Shown: piece by piece, positions 44,162 to 58,928 of the stretch
How the letters are laid out: each line of letters opens with the position of its first letter
How positions within the stretch are numbered: the stretch's first letter is position 1
Assembly (NCBI RefSeq): GCF_900302495.1
Contig: NZ_OMKW01000002.1
Coordinates: 186,001-250,000 of the forward strand
Length of the DNA: 64,000 nucleotides
Origin: Pontivivens insulae
GTDB lineage: Bacteria; Pseudomonadota; Alphaproteobacteria; Rhodobacterales; Rhodobacteraceae
Direction: 5' to 3'
Program-made: the position numbers and the translations under genes
Notes under the pieces: model-generated
Database searches by the model: none
Seen by the model: the letters and a program-made list of their open reading frames with translations, nothing else
What the model was told of the DNA's origin: nothing

Positions 44162-45451
44162 TCACTCTCCCGGTACGAGTTGTGGGGCCGTTGGTCGGCT
44201 TGGGGCATCAATGACACGCCAGGCCATGATGGCGGCGGCCAGGAACAAGAAGGCTTCGACAATGAAGACAGTCGCAAAGGCTGTACCCGGTGCGGGCAAC
44301 AGGGCGCGCATCACGTCGACGGCGAGCGCCCCGGCCAAACCGCCGAACCCTGCCGCAAGGGCTTGCGCAGCACCCCACAGACCCATCCGCGTACCTTCCC
44401 GCGCGCTGCGGCCCTCACTGGCGAGTTGCATCATCGTGCCAATCGCTGCCACGGCGAACGCGCCGTTGGCAGCGCCCAAAAGGACCGTCAAGGGAAGGAG
44501 AGGTGCGCCGGGCCCCATGGGCGCGATGGCTGCAATCGCGAGAAGGGCAGCAGCGGAGGCGATGCAGCCCCCTGTCACCCATGTGCGCAATGCGCCAATG
44601 CGAAGCCCACTTGCGGCAATCCCAACCAGCAACATGCCGACAAAGACACCGCCATTCTGTGCGCCAGAAAGGGTGGTCGATTGGCCGGGTGTGAATGCAA
44701 AGACCAACCCGGCATAGGGCTCAAGGATCAGCTCCTGCATGAAATAGGCGGTCATCGACAGAAAAACGAAAAGGGTGAAGCGCCGTGCGCGCGGTTCGGC
44801 CCAAATCTCTGCCAGGCCTTGGCGGAACGGGACATCCGCTCTGTCGCTGACAGGCTTTGCCAATCCGCGTTCGATTCCCATGATTGCGAGGACGGTCAGG
44901 ACAAGCGCAGCACCCGCGACACCTGCGGAGATCACGAAGAGGCGCATTGGCGTATATGGATCGATCAAACTGCCGACCACACCCGCCGTCACAGCGATGC
45001 CGGCGATCATCATCAGCCAGGTGACCATTGCGGCAGCGGCCCGCCGTCGTGGTGCCGTGGAACTCGCCAAAAGGGCAAGAACAGACGTTCCCGACGCGCC
45101 GACACCCAGCCCGATCATGGCATAGGCGAGAACCGAAATGCCCAGCCCCAGCACAAAGCTGTTTGCGAAAAGTGCTACGGCCGCACTGGCGAGCGCTGCG
45201 CCCAGTCCAAGAATGGCGATGCCGCCGATGATCCACGGGGTGCGCCGTCCACCCATGTCCGAGAAAAAGCCCATGGTCGGGCGGCTGATCTGAATGCCGT
45301 AATGCAGCGCCACCAGAAAGCCCGGCAAGACGGCGGGTAACGCCAACTCAACGACCATCAACCTATTCAGTGTGGAGGTGGTCAGGACAACGATTGATCC
45401 CAGAGCCATCTGGATCAATCCCAGCCGAATGATGGACAGCCAGGTCAGCAT
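44162..45451 (-). CDS. PucC-family MFS transporter between bchG and bchP
   Basis: A 429-aa membrane protein with about 12 helices, of the PucC/LhaA branch of the major facilitator superfamily (conserved early RLGLIQMALGSIVVLTTSTLNR and later MQELILEPYAGLVFAFTPGQ). In Rhodobacter the same slot holds a PucC-like gene (called ORF428 or bch2), thought to help deliver pigments or assemble light-harvesting complexes. It overlaps bchG by one base at 45451 and leads into bchP. Function is inferred from family and position. Confidence 0.92.
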   Translation of the reverse strand: MLTWLSIIRLGLIQMALGSIVVLTTSTLNRLMVVELALPAVLPGFLVALHYGIQISRPTMGFFSDMGGRRTPWIIGGIAILGLGAALASAAVALFANSFVLGLGISVLAYAMIGLGVGASGTSVLALLASSTAPRRRAAAAMVTWLMMIAGIAVTAGVVGSLIDPYTPMRLFVISAGVAGAALVLTVLAIMGIERGLAKPVSDRADVPFRQGLAEIWAEPRARRFTLFVFLSMTAYFMQELILEPYAGLVFAFTPGQSTTLSGAQNGGVFVGMLLVGIAASGLRIGALRTWVTGGCIASAAALLAIAAIAPMGPGAPLLPLTVLLGAANGAFAVAAIGTMMQLASEGRSAREGTRMGLWGAAQALAAGFGGLAGALAVDVMRALLPAPGTAFATVFIVEAFLFLAAAIMAWRVIDAPSRPTAPQLVPGE

Positions 45452-46356
45452 CAGAGCGCCTCCATCCCGCGCAGGGCGAACGCTGCGACCATCATGCCGG
45501 ATACGTAAAGGCTTACACCTGTTGCATTATACCAAGGCGCCAACGCCTTGGGATCGCCCAGCATCCTGCGCATCGCAAGCAGTTGCAAAAGCAGCGCGAT
45601 CGCGATGGCGACGGCAAAGATCGGTGCGCCCCATGCAAAAAGCAGCACGAGCACGACAGCCTGAGGGACCGCCATGATGCAGCAAGCAACCCTCGCCGCG
45701 CGCTCAGGGCCGAGGCGAACGGGCAGAGAATTCACGCCCATCTGGCGGTCCCCTTCCAACGCTTTGAAATCGTTCAGGGTCATGATGCCATGTGCGCCGA
45801 TGGCGTAGAGTGCTGCGATGATCAGGATCGGTGTCGAGGGCAACGTCGCGCTCAATACCGCTGCCCCTGTGAACCAGGGCAGGCCCTCATAGCACAAACC
45901 GACCAATCCTGGGCCAAGCCACCCGGACCGCTTTAGCCGAACCGGCTCCGCCGAATAGGCCCACGCGCACAGAACTGCGACAATCGTCGCGACGAAACCC
46001 CATGTGCCAAGGAACCATCCCACGATCAGCGAAAGGGCAGACATGGCAAGCGCGACCCAAAGACCCCAGTGGCCGGGAACGCGTCCTGAGGGGATCGGGC
46101 GATCCGGCTCGTTGATCGCATCAACGTGACGATCGCACCAATCATTGGCCGCCTGACTCATCCCGCAGACAATGGGCCCTGCCAGGGCGATCCCCAGCAC
46201 GAGCTGCGGCCAATGGCCTGAAAAAGCAACGCCGGACGACACCGCACCGCACAAAAATGCCCACATCGGCGGAAACCATGTGATCGGTTTGATCAGGGTC
46301 AGCAAAGCCGCGGGATCCGGCCAGCGCCGAACATATCTCTCAGACGTGACACTCAT
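45451..46356 (-). CDS. bchG: Bacteriochlorophyll synthase (geranylgeranyl/phytyl transferase)
   Basis: UbiA-family integral membrane prenyltransferase attaching geranylgeranyl diphosphate to bacteriochlorophyllide a. The 301-aa product has the first Asp-rich motif ANDWCDRHVDAINEPDRPIPSGR and the second ALEGDRQMGVNSLPV, with about eight helices. Start ATG at 46356. Downstream of ppsR by 44 bp. Confidence 0.96.
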   Translation of the reverse strand: MSVTSERYVRRWPDPAALLTLIKPITWFPPMWAFLCGAVSSGVAFSGHWPQLVLGIALAGPIVCGMSQAANDWCDRHVDAINEPDRPIPSGRVPGHWGLWVALAMSALSLIVGWFLGTWGFVATIVAVLCAWAYSAEPVRLKRSGWLGPGLVGLCYEGLPWFTGAAVLSATLPSTPILIIAALYAIGAHGIMTLNDFKALEGDRQMGVNSLPVRLGPERAARVACCIMAVPQAVVLVLLFAWGAPIFAVAIAIALLLQLLAMRRMLGDPKALAPWYNATGVSLYVSGMMVAAFALRGMEAL

Positions 46357-46400
46357 GGTGTCAGTCTAGCCTTACAGGTAGATTGGGAACAAGCTGAAAC

Positions 46401-47819
46401 TCAGCTCTCGTCGGCGCGTTTCAGTAAATCGAACTTACGCAATTTGACATAAAGGCTCTGACGCGAGAGGCCCAGCATCTCTGCCGCTGCGACACGGTTG
46501 TCGTTGGTCAGGTCCAGCGCCGTTTCGATGCACAGACGCTCAATCACATCGGTCGTTTCCGCCACGATGTCGCGCAGAGGGGATGACCCGACAAGCTCCA
46601 TGACACCGCGATCCCCTTCGGGGGAGGGCTGCGCCTCTCGCAGAGTTTCCGTGCGGGCCGTCGGGCGGATCACGAAGCCAAAGCCGCTCGGCGTTCCCCG
46701 CTCAAGAGCGACCGCGGCGACATCGACAGGCGTTTCCTTGCCAAACTTACCGCTAAGACGCATCGTATAGACGCGCATCTTGCCTTGTCGTTCGGCGTGT
46801 TCAAGCAGCACTTTTTGATCAATGCCACCTCGGGCGAGGTAGTCCGCAATGAATAGCCCTCGCACATCACCGATCTGGGTCTCGTCCACCAAGCTGAGGA
46901 AGGCCTCATTCGCCAGGCGAATAACACCGCGCGGATCGGTGAAGATTACGGCGTCGCTACCAAGTGTAAACAATTGCCGCAGCGAGGTGTCGAGCTGTTC
47001 GGCCACCCCGGATTCCGGCGCAATCTCACGGATCGAGACTTTCAGCATCCTGTCGGATCCTGCACGGAACATTACGGCGCCCAACAAGACATCTTCTGAA
47101 CCGCGGCGAATGGTTGCGCGCACCCAATCCGCTGGAGCACTTGCGCCCGACCGGCTTTGCAGCTGACCCAGCAGCGCATTGCGACCCGACGTGTTGAAAA
47201 CCTGATCGAATGCCGCGTTTTGCAGTGACTTCTTATCCGTGTGCAGCGCGTGCGCCGCCGCCCCATTCAGATCTACGATCCGCCCGGTTTCAAGATTGAC
47301 GAATATCACCGCCTGTTCAGTCATTTCGAGCAGAACGCGGTAGCGAGTTTCGGTTTGCTGGAACGTCTCGAACTCACGTTCCAACGACATCTGCGCCGTG
47401 ATCAGCTGTTGTTGCACTTCGGCCAGTGCGCGCAAGTCTCGGCCCAGCAGCAATAGCTCATCATTCACGCCACTATCGGTGATGGCGTAGCGAACCGGGA
47501 ATTCCCAAGACGCGTTGTCGGCGTGGTTCAGTTCGATAGGGCGATAGCCCTGCCGGTCGCCAGCTTCGATCTGCGGCATCCGACGGTCAAACTTGTCGAT
47601 ACTTTCTGGTGTCAGGAACTCACGCAAATTCCGATCAACCCAATGGTCGAGCAGGCCGAGGGAGCGTGCATGTGGGCCAACCGCGATCCCCGTGATCTTG
47701 CCCGCGCGATCCACCGACATGCAGATGTCGCAGGCAGAGGCGACAATGCTCTGCACCGCATTCGGGTCGATGGACGGGCCGCGCCCGTCATTCCAACGCA
47801 TCTCTTCCGTGACTGTCAA
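46401..47819 (-). CDS. ppsR: Photosynthesis repressor PpsR (CrtJ)
   Basis: Redox and light-responsive repressor of bch, crt and puc genes binding TGT-N12-ACA. The 472-aa product has an N-terminal region, a Gln-rich linker helix (AEVQQQLITAQMSLEREFE), two PAS domains (about 155-270 and 280-390) and a C-terminal Fis-type helix-turn-helix (RVAAAEMLGLSRQSLYVKL). Cysteines occur only at 30, 33 and 430. The last matches the Cys in the helix-turn-helix of Rhodobacter PpsR, whereas the internal partner (C251 there) is absent. The TTG at 47819 has GGGGA upstream at a suitable distance; the first ATG (47801) is crowded by its site. Confidence 0.95.
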   Translation of the reverse strand: MTVTEEMRWNDGRGPSIDPNAVQSIVASACDICMSVDRAGKITGIAVGPHARSLGLLDHWVDRNLREFLTPESIDKFDRRMPQIEAGDRQGYRPIELNHADNASWEFPVRYAITDSGVNDELLLLGRDLRALAEVQQQLITAQMSLEREFETFQQTETRYRVLLEMTEQAVIFVNLETGRIVDLNGAAAHALHTDKKSLQNAAFDQVFNTSGRNALLGQLQSRSGASAPADWVRATIRRGSEDVLLGAVMFRAGSDRMLKVSIREIAPESGVAEQLDTSLRQLFTLGSDAVIFTDPRGVIRLANEAFLSLVDETQIGDVRGLFIADYLARGGIDQKVLLEHAERQGKMRVYTMRLSGKFGKETPVDVAAVALERGTPSGFGFVIRPTARTETLREAQPSPEGDRGVMELVGSSPLRDIVAETTDVIERLCIETALDLTNDNRVAAAEMLGLSRQSLYVKLRKFDLLKRADES

Positions 47820-47835
47820 AGATCAGGTCCCCGCT

Positions 47836-48684
47836 TCACGGCGCTTCTCCAACATCGCGTTCATCGTTCCGTTCCATCTGCGACCGGAACCCGCAGAATT
47901 TCATAACTTCCCGCGGATTGGAACTGACCAAGTCCACGCCTGTACTGTCCGCGACATCGAGGTTCTGGCGCGTAATCGCACCCCCAAGTATGACAGGTCC
48001 TATGTCCCTATTCCATTCTCGCATCAATTCAACAAGTTTTTGGATGGGATCAACGAGTTTGTGACTTCCTGCGGAAATGCCAATCATGGAATAGCGTTCT
48101 TCGTCGATTAGCGCCGAGACTTCCTCTGCCGAATGGGCGATGGACATATGGACCCGAAGGCCATGTTTGCGGAATTGATTGGCTGCAATGAAGGCGCCGA
48201 GACTGTGTTGCTCCTCGGCCGGTACGATCATCAGCGCGCGGTGGCCGAGCGGGATCGCGGTGCCGCGATAGTCATAGTCGGTGAGCGCTGCTGAACGAAT
48301 GATATCGTTTAGACGTGAGGAGCCGACGCTGACTTCGGCAAACCCCAGATAGTCATCCGCCCAATCCGCGCCCAGCATCTCCGCCGCGAAGGGGACGTAA
48401 ACATCCATAAGTTCCCGCTGTCCAACACCGCTGGCACCGATTTTGGCAAGGATCTGGGTGTAGGCACTTTCGTCAGGCGAGATCAGCGCAGCGCAAAATG
48501 CCGATACGTGTTCTGCCTTTGTCGTCCCGATTGAAAGATCATCACGCCGGGCGACTTTGGACAGCGCCTGACGGGCGAGCGCGATCACATCGCGCCGCCT
48601 GCCGCCGGGGGAACCCCCGTTGCCGCTAAATCCGGGTCCGTCCAATGCCGTCTCCCAATCTCGGGCGGTTGGTCCGCCCTGCAT
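47836..48684 (-). CDS. ppaA: PpaA/AerR cobalamin-binding antirepressor
   Basis: Regulator that antagonises PpsR in a light- and oxygen-dependent way through a bound B12. The 282-aa product has a variable N-terminal part and a C-terminal B12-binding-like fold with EEQHSLGAFIAANQFRKHG (the SCHIC-type H/W variant near the cobalamin) and PVILGGAITRQN. The usual ppaA-ppsR pair, 16 bp apart. The start ATG at 48684 has AGGATC upstream. Two PpsR sites lie in front of it. Confidence 0.92.
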   Translation of the reverse strand: MQGGPTARDWETALDGPGFSGNGGSPGGRRRDVIALARQALSKVARRDDLSIGTTKAEHVSAFCAALISPDESAYTQILAKIGASGVGQRELMDVYVPFAAEMLGADWADDYLGFAEVSVGSSRLNDIIRSAALTDYDYRGTAIPLGHRALMIVPAEEQHSLGAFIAANQFRKHGLRVHMSIAHSAEEVSALIDEERYSMIGISAGSHKLVDPIQKLVELMREWNRDIGPVILGGAITRQNLDVADSTGVDLVSSNPREVMKFCGFRSQMERNDERDVGEAP

Positions 48685-48733
48685 GTTGATCCTACACCAT
48701 ACCGTCGCGGAGTGTGAGTCCTTTTGACGGCAA

Positions 48734-48751
48734 TGTCAGTTCAGTTTGACA
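48734..48751. promoter_or_regulatory. PpsR operator (ppaA side, site 1)
   Basis: Exact TGT-N12-ACA (TGTCAGTTCAGTTTGACA), 50 bp upstream of the ppaA ATG; autoregulatory. Confidence 0.86.
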
Positions 48752-48759
48752 GTAATTTT

Positions 48760-48777
48760 TGTCCTGAAAGTCTGACA
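48760..48777. promoter_or_regulatory. PpsR operator (ppaA side, site 2)
   Basis: Exact TGT-N12-ACA (TGTCCTGAAAGTCTGACA), 26 bp start-to-start from site 1. Confidence 0.86.
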
Positions 48778-48854
48778 GAAATCTCGGATGTAGGCCAATA
48801 TTCATTAGGGTCCAGGGCCAATTCCCTGGTCGCGCGCCAGCGTAAATACAATAC

Positions 48855-48872
48855 TGTAAGTCAAGGTTGACA
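48855..48872. promoter_or_regulatory. PpsR operator (bchF side)
   Basis: Exact TGT-N12-ACA (TGTAAGTCAAGGTTGACA), 54 bp before the bchF ATG. Its right end contains TTGACA, usable as a -35 with TACGGT 18 bp downstream. A near-miss second site (TGT-N12-ACG, 48877-48894) follows. Confidence 0.86.
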
Positions 48873-48925
48873 CATTTGTCAGGCGACGGGTACGGTTTCA
48901 GAACGCTTGAGTGAAAGGACAGTTT

Positions 48926-52184
<3,259 letters not shown>

Positions 52185-55100
52185 TACCGGCATAAATGCG
52201 GGGTACCGCGTGGTGATCATCACCCTCGACGCGCATGCGGCGGGCCCAGCTGCGCGGGCGCAGGACGCGCTGGCGCGGGATTTTCCGGGCGTCTCGGTTT
52301 CTGTCCACGCGGCTGCGGAATGGGGTGAAAGCGGTGGCGCGCTTGACCGGGCGCGTGAGGCGGTCGCCACAGCTGATATCGTGATTGCAAATCTGCTCTT
52401 CCTCGAAGAGCACGTGAAGGCGATTGCCCCGGCGATCGCTGCGCGACGCGAAGATGCAGATGCCGTCGTTGGGTGCATCGCCGCGGGCGAGATTGTGAAT
52501 CTGACCAAGCTGGGTGGGCTCGACATGAGCCAACCGGCAAGTGGTGTGATGGCACTGCTCAAGCGGTTGCGCGGCTCAAAGAAGCCATCCGGGGCCAGCG
52601 GCGAAAAGCAGATGGCGATGTTGCGCCGCCTGCCGCGTATCCTGAAGTTCATTCCGGGAAAGGCGCAGGACCTTCGCGCCTATTTCCTGGCCATGCAGTA
52701 CTGGCTTGGCGGGTCGGACGACAATGTCGAAGCCTTGGTTCGCTTTCTGATCTCACGCTATGCGACGCCGGACGACTGGCGGGGCGGTACGGTACCTGCG
52801 CCTGTCGAATATCCCGATACCGGTCTCTACCATCCTGCGTTGTCAGAGCGCATTGTGACCGATGCGGCTGCGTTGCCACGCACGGGCACCAAGGGGACCG
52901 TCGGCCTTCTGTTGATGCGGTCCTATGTGCTGGCCGGTGACACCGCGCACTATGATGCGGTGATCGAGGCCCTTGAGGCACGGGGGCTGAACGTCATTCC
53001 GGCCTTCGCTGCCGGGCTGGACGGGCGGCCTGCGATCAGTGCCTATCATCAGGACAAGGTGGACACTCTCGTTTCGCTGACCGGGTTCAGTCTGGTCGGC
53101 GGGCCAGCCTATAATGACAGTGCGGCGGCGCAGGACACGCTGGCCACGCTGGATGTTCCCTACATTGCGGCGCATCCGCTTGAGTTTCAAACGCTGCGCC
53201 AGTGGTCCGAAAGCGCCTCCGGCCTCGGTCCGGTTGAGACGACGATGCTGATTGCGCTGCCTGAGATTGACGGGGCGACGAACCCGATTGTGTTCGGTGG
53301 TCGTCACGGGCAATTGGGCTGCGATGGGTGTGCCCATCGCTGCACAGCCCGCGGCCTGCTGAAAGAAATGGCCCCGTGTCACGAGCGGATCGACCTGCTG
53401 GCGCGCAAGGTTGAAAAGCAGGTTCATCGGCGTCGGGCGGAACTGGCGACGCGCAAGGTCGGCATCGTGCTTTACGGGTTCCCGCCGAATGCCGGTGCGA
53501 TCGGAACGGCGGCTTATCTGGGCGTGTTTGAGAGCCTTCACAACGTGCTGCTCGCCATGAAGGCGGATGGCTACACACTGAATGTGCCAGACACTGTCGA
53601 CGATTTGCGCGCGGCGGTCCTTGCTGGCAATTCGGCCCAATACGGGCAGGAGGCCAATGTCGCAGCATGCGTGCCAGCCTCCGACATCGTAAGCGCTGAG
53701 CCACACTTGGCTGAGATTGAGGCGCAGTGGGGCCCGGCACCTGGCAAGATTCAAAGCAATGGGCGCGAGGTTTTCGTGCTGGGCGTGGATCTCGGCAATG
53801 TCTTTGTCGGGGTGCAGCCTGCGTTTGGATATGAGGGCGATCCGATGCGGTTGCTCTTTGAAAGCGGGTTCGCACCCACCCACGCGTTTTCCACTTTTTA
53901 TCGCTGGCTGCGCGACAGCTATCGTGCCGACACCTTGCTGCATTTCGGGATGCACGGCGCGTTGGAATTCATGCCGGGCAAACAGGCCGGTACGGGCGCG
54001 GCCTGCTGGCCGGACCGTCTGATCGGCGACATGCCGAATGTATATCTCTATGCCGCCAACAACCCCTCCGAGGCGACATTGGCCAAGCGGCGGTCAGGGG
54101 CTGTCATTGTCAGCCACCTGACCCCGCCGCTTGCGAAGGCAGGCCTTTACAAGGGACTGCTCGAATTACGGGAGAGCCTGGACCGGTGGCGCGGGCTGGA
54201 GCCCGGGGCGGCAGAGGCAGTTGAACTTGAAGAGCTGATCGCAACTCAGGCCGAGGCCGTTGATATGAGCGGCGCGCCAGAAACCCTGTGGCTTCAATTG
54301 CTTGAAGTCGAAGACGCACTGATGACCGATGGTCTGCATGTCGTCGGACGACCGATGACCACGGATCAACGCGCAGCACATCTGGACGTTGTGGCCGACC
54401 AGGATGACGACACGCTGGCGCGGATCGATCTCGAACTACAGCACGACAGCGAGACGCCTGCGTTGCTGCGCGCGTTGCGGGGACAGTTCATTCGACCTGT
54501 CGCCGGTGGTGACTTGATCCGAAATCCCGACATTCTGCCTACAGGGCGAAACATGCATGCGTTTGATCCATTCCGCATGCCAACGGCCTTTGCGATGGCC
54601 GATGGCGCCCGGCAAATGGAAAAGCTGCTGGCCACGCATCCGGTCTTGCCTCGGTCCATCGCCCTCGTGCTTTGGGGGTCGGACAACATCAAATCAGACG
54701 GTGGTCCGATTGCGCAGGCGCTCGCGCTGATGGGGGCGCAACCGCGCTTTGACAGTTTCGGACGACTGGCTGGAGCGGATTTGATCCCGCTCGCTGAACT
54801 GGGCCGCCCGCGCATCGATGTGGTCATGACCCTCTCGGGCATTTTTCGTGACCTGCTTCCATTGCAGACGAAGCTGCTGGCGGAAGCCGCATGGCTCGCT
54901 GCAAGTGCCGATGAACCACTCGAGATGAATTTCATTCGGGCGCATGCGCTGGCCTACGCTGAGAAGATGGACGTCGATCTAAAGACAGCGGCCCTTCGCG
55001 TGTTTTCGAATGCGGAAGGGGCTTATGGCTCGAACGTGAACCAGTTGGTCGATGCCGGTGCGTGGGAGGCAGAGGATGAGCTTGCCGACGCCTATGAGGC

Positions 55101-55718
55101 GCGGAAGTGCTTTGCTTACGGAACAGATGGGAAACCAGCACGGCAATCTGAATTGCTCAAAACGGCGCTGACGGATGTGGACGTTGCCTATCAGAACCTC
55201 GAAAGCGTCGAACTGGGCGTCACGTCCGTTGATCACTACTTCGACACGCTCGGCGGTATTTCGCGTGCGGTTAAGCGCGCGAAGGGGGCCGAAGCGGAGG
55301 TCTATATCGGCGACCAGACGCGCGGCGACGGCAAGGTGCGCAAGTTGTCCGACCAGATTGCTCTGGAAAGCCGCGCCCGCACGTTGAACCCGAAATTCTA
55401 CGAAGGCCTGCTGAAACATGGGCATGAAGGCGTTCGCCAGATTGAGGCGCATGTGACCAACACGCTGGGTTGGTCTGCGACGACAGGACAGGTCGATCCG
55501 AGCATCTATGCGCGGTTGAGCGAAACATTTGTCTTGGATGAGGAGATGCGCCGCCGATTGGCTGATCTCAATCCGGCCGCCTCTGCACGGATGGCAAATC
55601 GTCTGCTCGAAGCACATGAGCGGGAGTACTGGCAGCCCGATGCTGAGACGCTGGAAGCTTTGCAGCAAGGGGCTGACGAGCTTGAGGATCACCTCGAAGG
55701 CATAGGAGTGGCAGCGCA

Positions 55719-56777
<1,059 letters not shown>

Positions 56778-56778
<1 letters not shown>

Positions 56779-57473
56779 TGTCTGACCAATCGTCCCACAA
56801 CTATCTGGACACGCGCGCGCGGCTTGAGACGTATTTCGACAAGACCGCAAGTCAGACCTGGGCTGCGCTGACCTCCGATGCGCCGGTTAGCAAGATTCGT
56901 GCAACGGTGCGCGCCGGGCGTGATGAAATGCGCGCGATGCTGCTCGATGCATTGCCCGCCGATCTGAGCGGTGCGCGGGTGCTCGATGCTGGCGCAGGGG
57001 CAGGGCAGATGAGTTTTGAGCTGGCCGCACGGGGTGCGGAGGTTGTGGCCGTCGATATCTCCCCATCGCTGCTTGAGGTTGCGCGCAAGCGGATGCCTGC
57101 CGAGTTTGCGGACAAGATCAGTTTTCATGCGGGCGACATGTTGGATCCCGTGCATGGCCGCTTTGACTATGCGATCGCGATGGACAGTGTGATCCACTAC
57201 CGCGCACCCGACATGGCGCGGATGCTGGGGGAGCTGGCCCCACGCGTCTGGCAGAAAATCGCATTCACGATTGCACCGCAGACACCGATGCTCAGCGCGA
57301 TGCATGTGGCGGGCAAGGCGTTCCCCCGGTCCGACAGGTCGCCCGCGATCATCCCGATATCTGAAAACCGGCTGCGCCTGGAGCTCGCCAAAATCACAGA
57401 GCGCGAGTTGCGTAAGATCGGCCGTGTGCACACGGGCTTCTACATCTCTCAGGCGATGGAGGTGTGTGCGTGA
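56778..57473 (+). CDS. bchM: Magnesium-protoporphyrin O-methyltransferase BchM
   Basis: SAM-dependent methyltransferase adding the 13-propionate methyl ester to Mg-protoporphyrin IX. The 231-aa product has the SAM-binding VLDAGAGAGQMSFELA motif and, further on, VAVDISPSLLEVARKR. The ATG at 56778 overlaps the bchL stop by one base. Its stop overlaps lhaA (GTGA). Confidence 0.96.
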
Positions 57474-58906
57474 GCAAAGAGCGTCATCCGTTGACCCAAT
57501 TCGGAATGAACCTGCTTCCCTTCGCGGATGCGGCATCCGAAGGGTTGCCGATGACGCGTCTTCTGCGCCTGTCTCTGTTTCAGGTGAGCGTCGGCATGGC
57601 GAGTGTCATGCTGCTTGGCACATTGAACCGGGTGATGATCGTGGAGCTTGGCGTCATGGCGTGGCTCGTCGCGATCATGGTGGCGCTGCCAGTGCTTGTG
57701 GCACCGTTCCGCGCGTTGCTCGGGTTCCGCTCCGATACCCACCGCTCCGCAATCGGTTGGCGGCGCGTGCCCTTTATCTGGTTTGGCACGCTCTGGCAGT
57801 TTGGCGGACTTGCGATCATGCCCTTTGCATTGATTGTACTTTCCGGAGACCAGACACTTGGCCCGGCCTGGGCGGGCGAGGCATTGGCCGCGCTTTGTTT
57901 CTTGATGACCGGGCTTGGCTTGCACATGACACAAACCGCCGGATTGGCGCTGGCGGCCGATCAGGCGGATGATGCCACGCGCGCACGCGTCGTTTCACTG
58001 CTCTATGTGATGTTCCTTGTCGGGATGGGTGTCTCGGCCCTGATCGTTGGTGGCCTGCTCGCTGACTTTTCGAAACTGCGGCTCATCCAGGTTGTGCAGG
58101 GCACTGCGGTTGTCACCATTGTTCTCAACCTTCTGGCCCTTTGGAAGCAGGAGCGGATGCGCCCGACAACTGCGGCAGAGCGGGCACAGCCGCGGCCCGG
58201 ATTTGCGGACGCGTGGCGTGACTATGCCGCGGGTGGTCAGGCGGGTCGGCTTCTCGCGGTCGTGGCCTTGGGAACACTCGCCTTTTCAATGCAGGACGTG
58301 CTGCTGGAGCCTTATGGCGGAGAAATCCTGGGCCTAAGCGTTGCCGCGACAACAGTTTTGACTGCGATGTGGGCCTTTGGCGCGCTGATCGGCTTTGGCC
58401 TTGCCGCACGGTGGCTCACCGCAGGTTTGCCGCCCGAACGGATGGCAGCCCGCGGGGTCATGATTGGGATTGCGGCGTTCTCTTTGGTTATCTTTGCTGA
58501 GCCGATGCAGATCGCGGCGCTCTATTTTGCCGGTGCTGCGGGCATCGGTTTGGGTGCGGGCCTGTTTGCAGTTGCCACGCTCACCGCTGCTATGAACATG
58601 CCGGTCCAGGGCCTGGCCGGTCGCGGCTTGGCACTTGGCGCCTGGGGTGCGGCACAGGCAACGGCTGCGGGCCTTGGCATCGCGCTGGGTGGTGGCTTAC
58701 GCGACATTGTTGATCAGGCGGCGAGGGCCGGCGCTCTGGGCGATGTACTCAACACGCCCGCGACTGGGTACTCCTTTGTTTATCATGCGGAAATCGGACT
58801 TCTGTTCATAACGCTTATCGCTATCGGGCCGCTGGTTGCGCGTCCGACTCTTTCAACCACCACAGGGGAGCGTGGCCGCATCGGCCTCGCGGAATTCCCC
58901 AGCTAA
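57470..58906 (+). CDS. lhaA: LhaA, PucC-family LH1 assembly protein
   Basis: MFS-type membrane protein (478 aa, about 12 helices) required for LH1 assembly in Rhodobacter, where it sits between bchM and puhA as here. Conserved segments are FQVSVGMASVMLLGTLNRVM early, MQDVLLEPYGGEILGLSV in the middle and LGAWGAAQATAAG late. The GTG at 57470 has GGAGGT upstream and overlaps the bchM stop (GTGA). Confidence 0.95.
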   Translation: MSKERHPLTQFGMNLLPFADAASEGLPMTRLLRLSLFQVSVGMASVMLLGTLNRVMIVELGVMAWLVAIMVALPVLVAPFRALLGFRSDTHRSAIGWRRVPFIWFGTLWQFGGLAIMPFALIVLSGDQTLGPAWAGEALAALCFLMTGLGLHMTQTAGLALAADQADDATRARVVSLLYVMFLVGMGVSALIVGGLLADFSKLRLIQVVQGTAVVTIVLNLLALWKQERMRPTTAAERAQPRPGFADAWRDYAAGGQAGRLLAVVALGTLAFSMQDVLLEPYGGEILGLSVAATTVLTAMWAFGALIGFGLAARWLTAGLPPERMAARGVMIGIAAFSLVIFAEPMQIAALYFAGAAGIGLGAGLFAVATLTAAMNMPVQGLAGRGLALGAWGAAQATAAGLGIALGGGLRDIVDQAARAGALGDVLNTPATGYSFVYHAEIGLLFITLIAIGPLVARPTLSTTTGERGRIGLAEFPS

Positions 58907-58928
58907 CCCTTCATGGGAGGACTGACCA

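Noticed and set aside
44093-45340. 415-codon plus-strand frame opposite the PucC-like gene
   Set aside because: His/Arg/Cys-rich low-complexity product expected from the complement of a hydrophobic membrane protein.
52843-53955. 370-codon minus-strand frame opposite bchH
   Set aside because: Shadow of bchH, no start signals.
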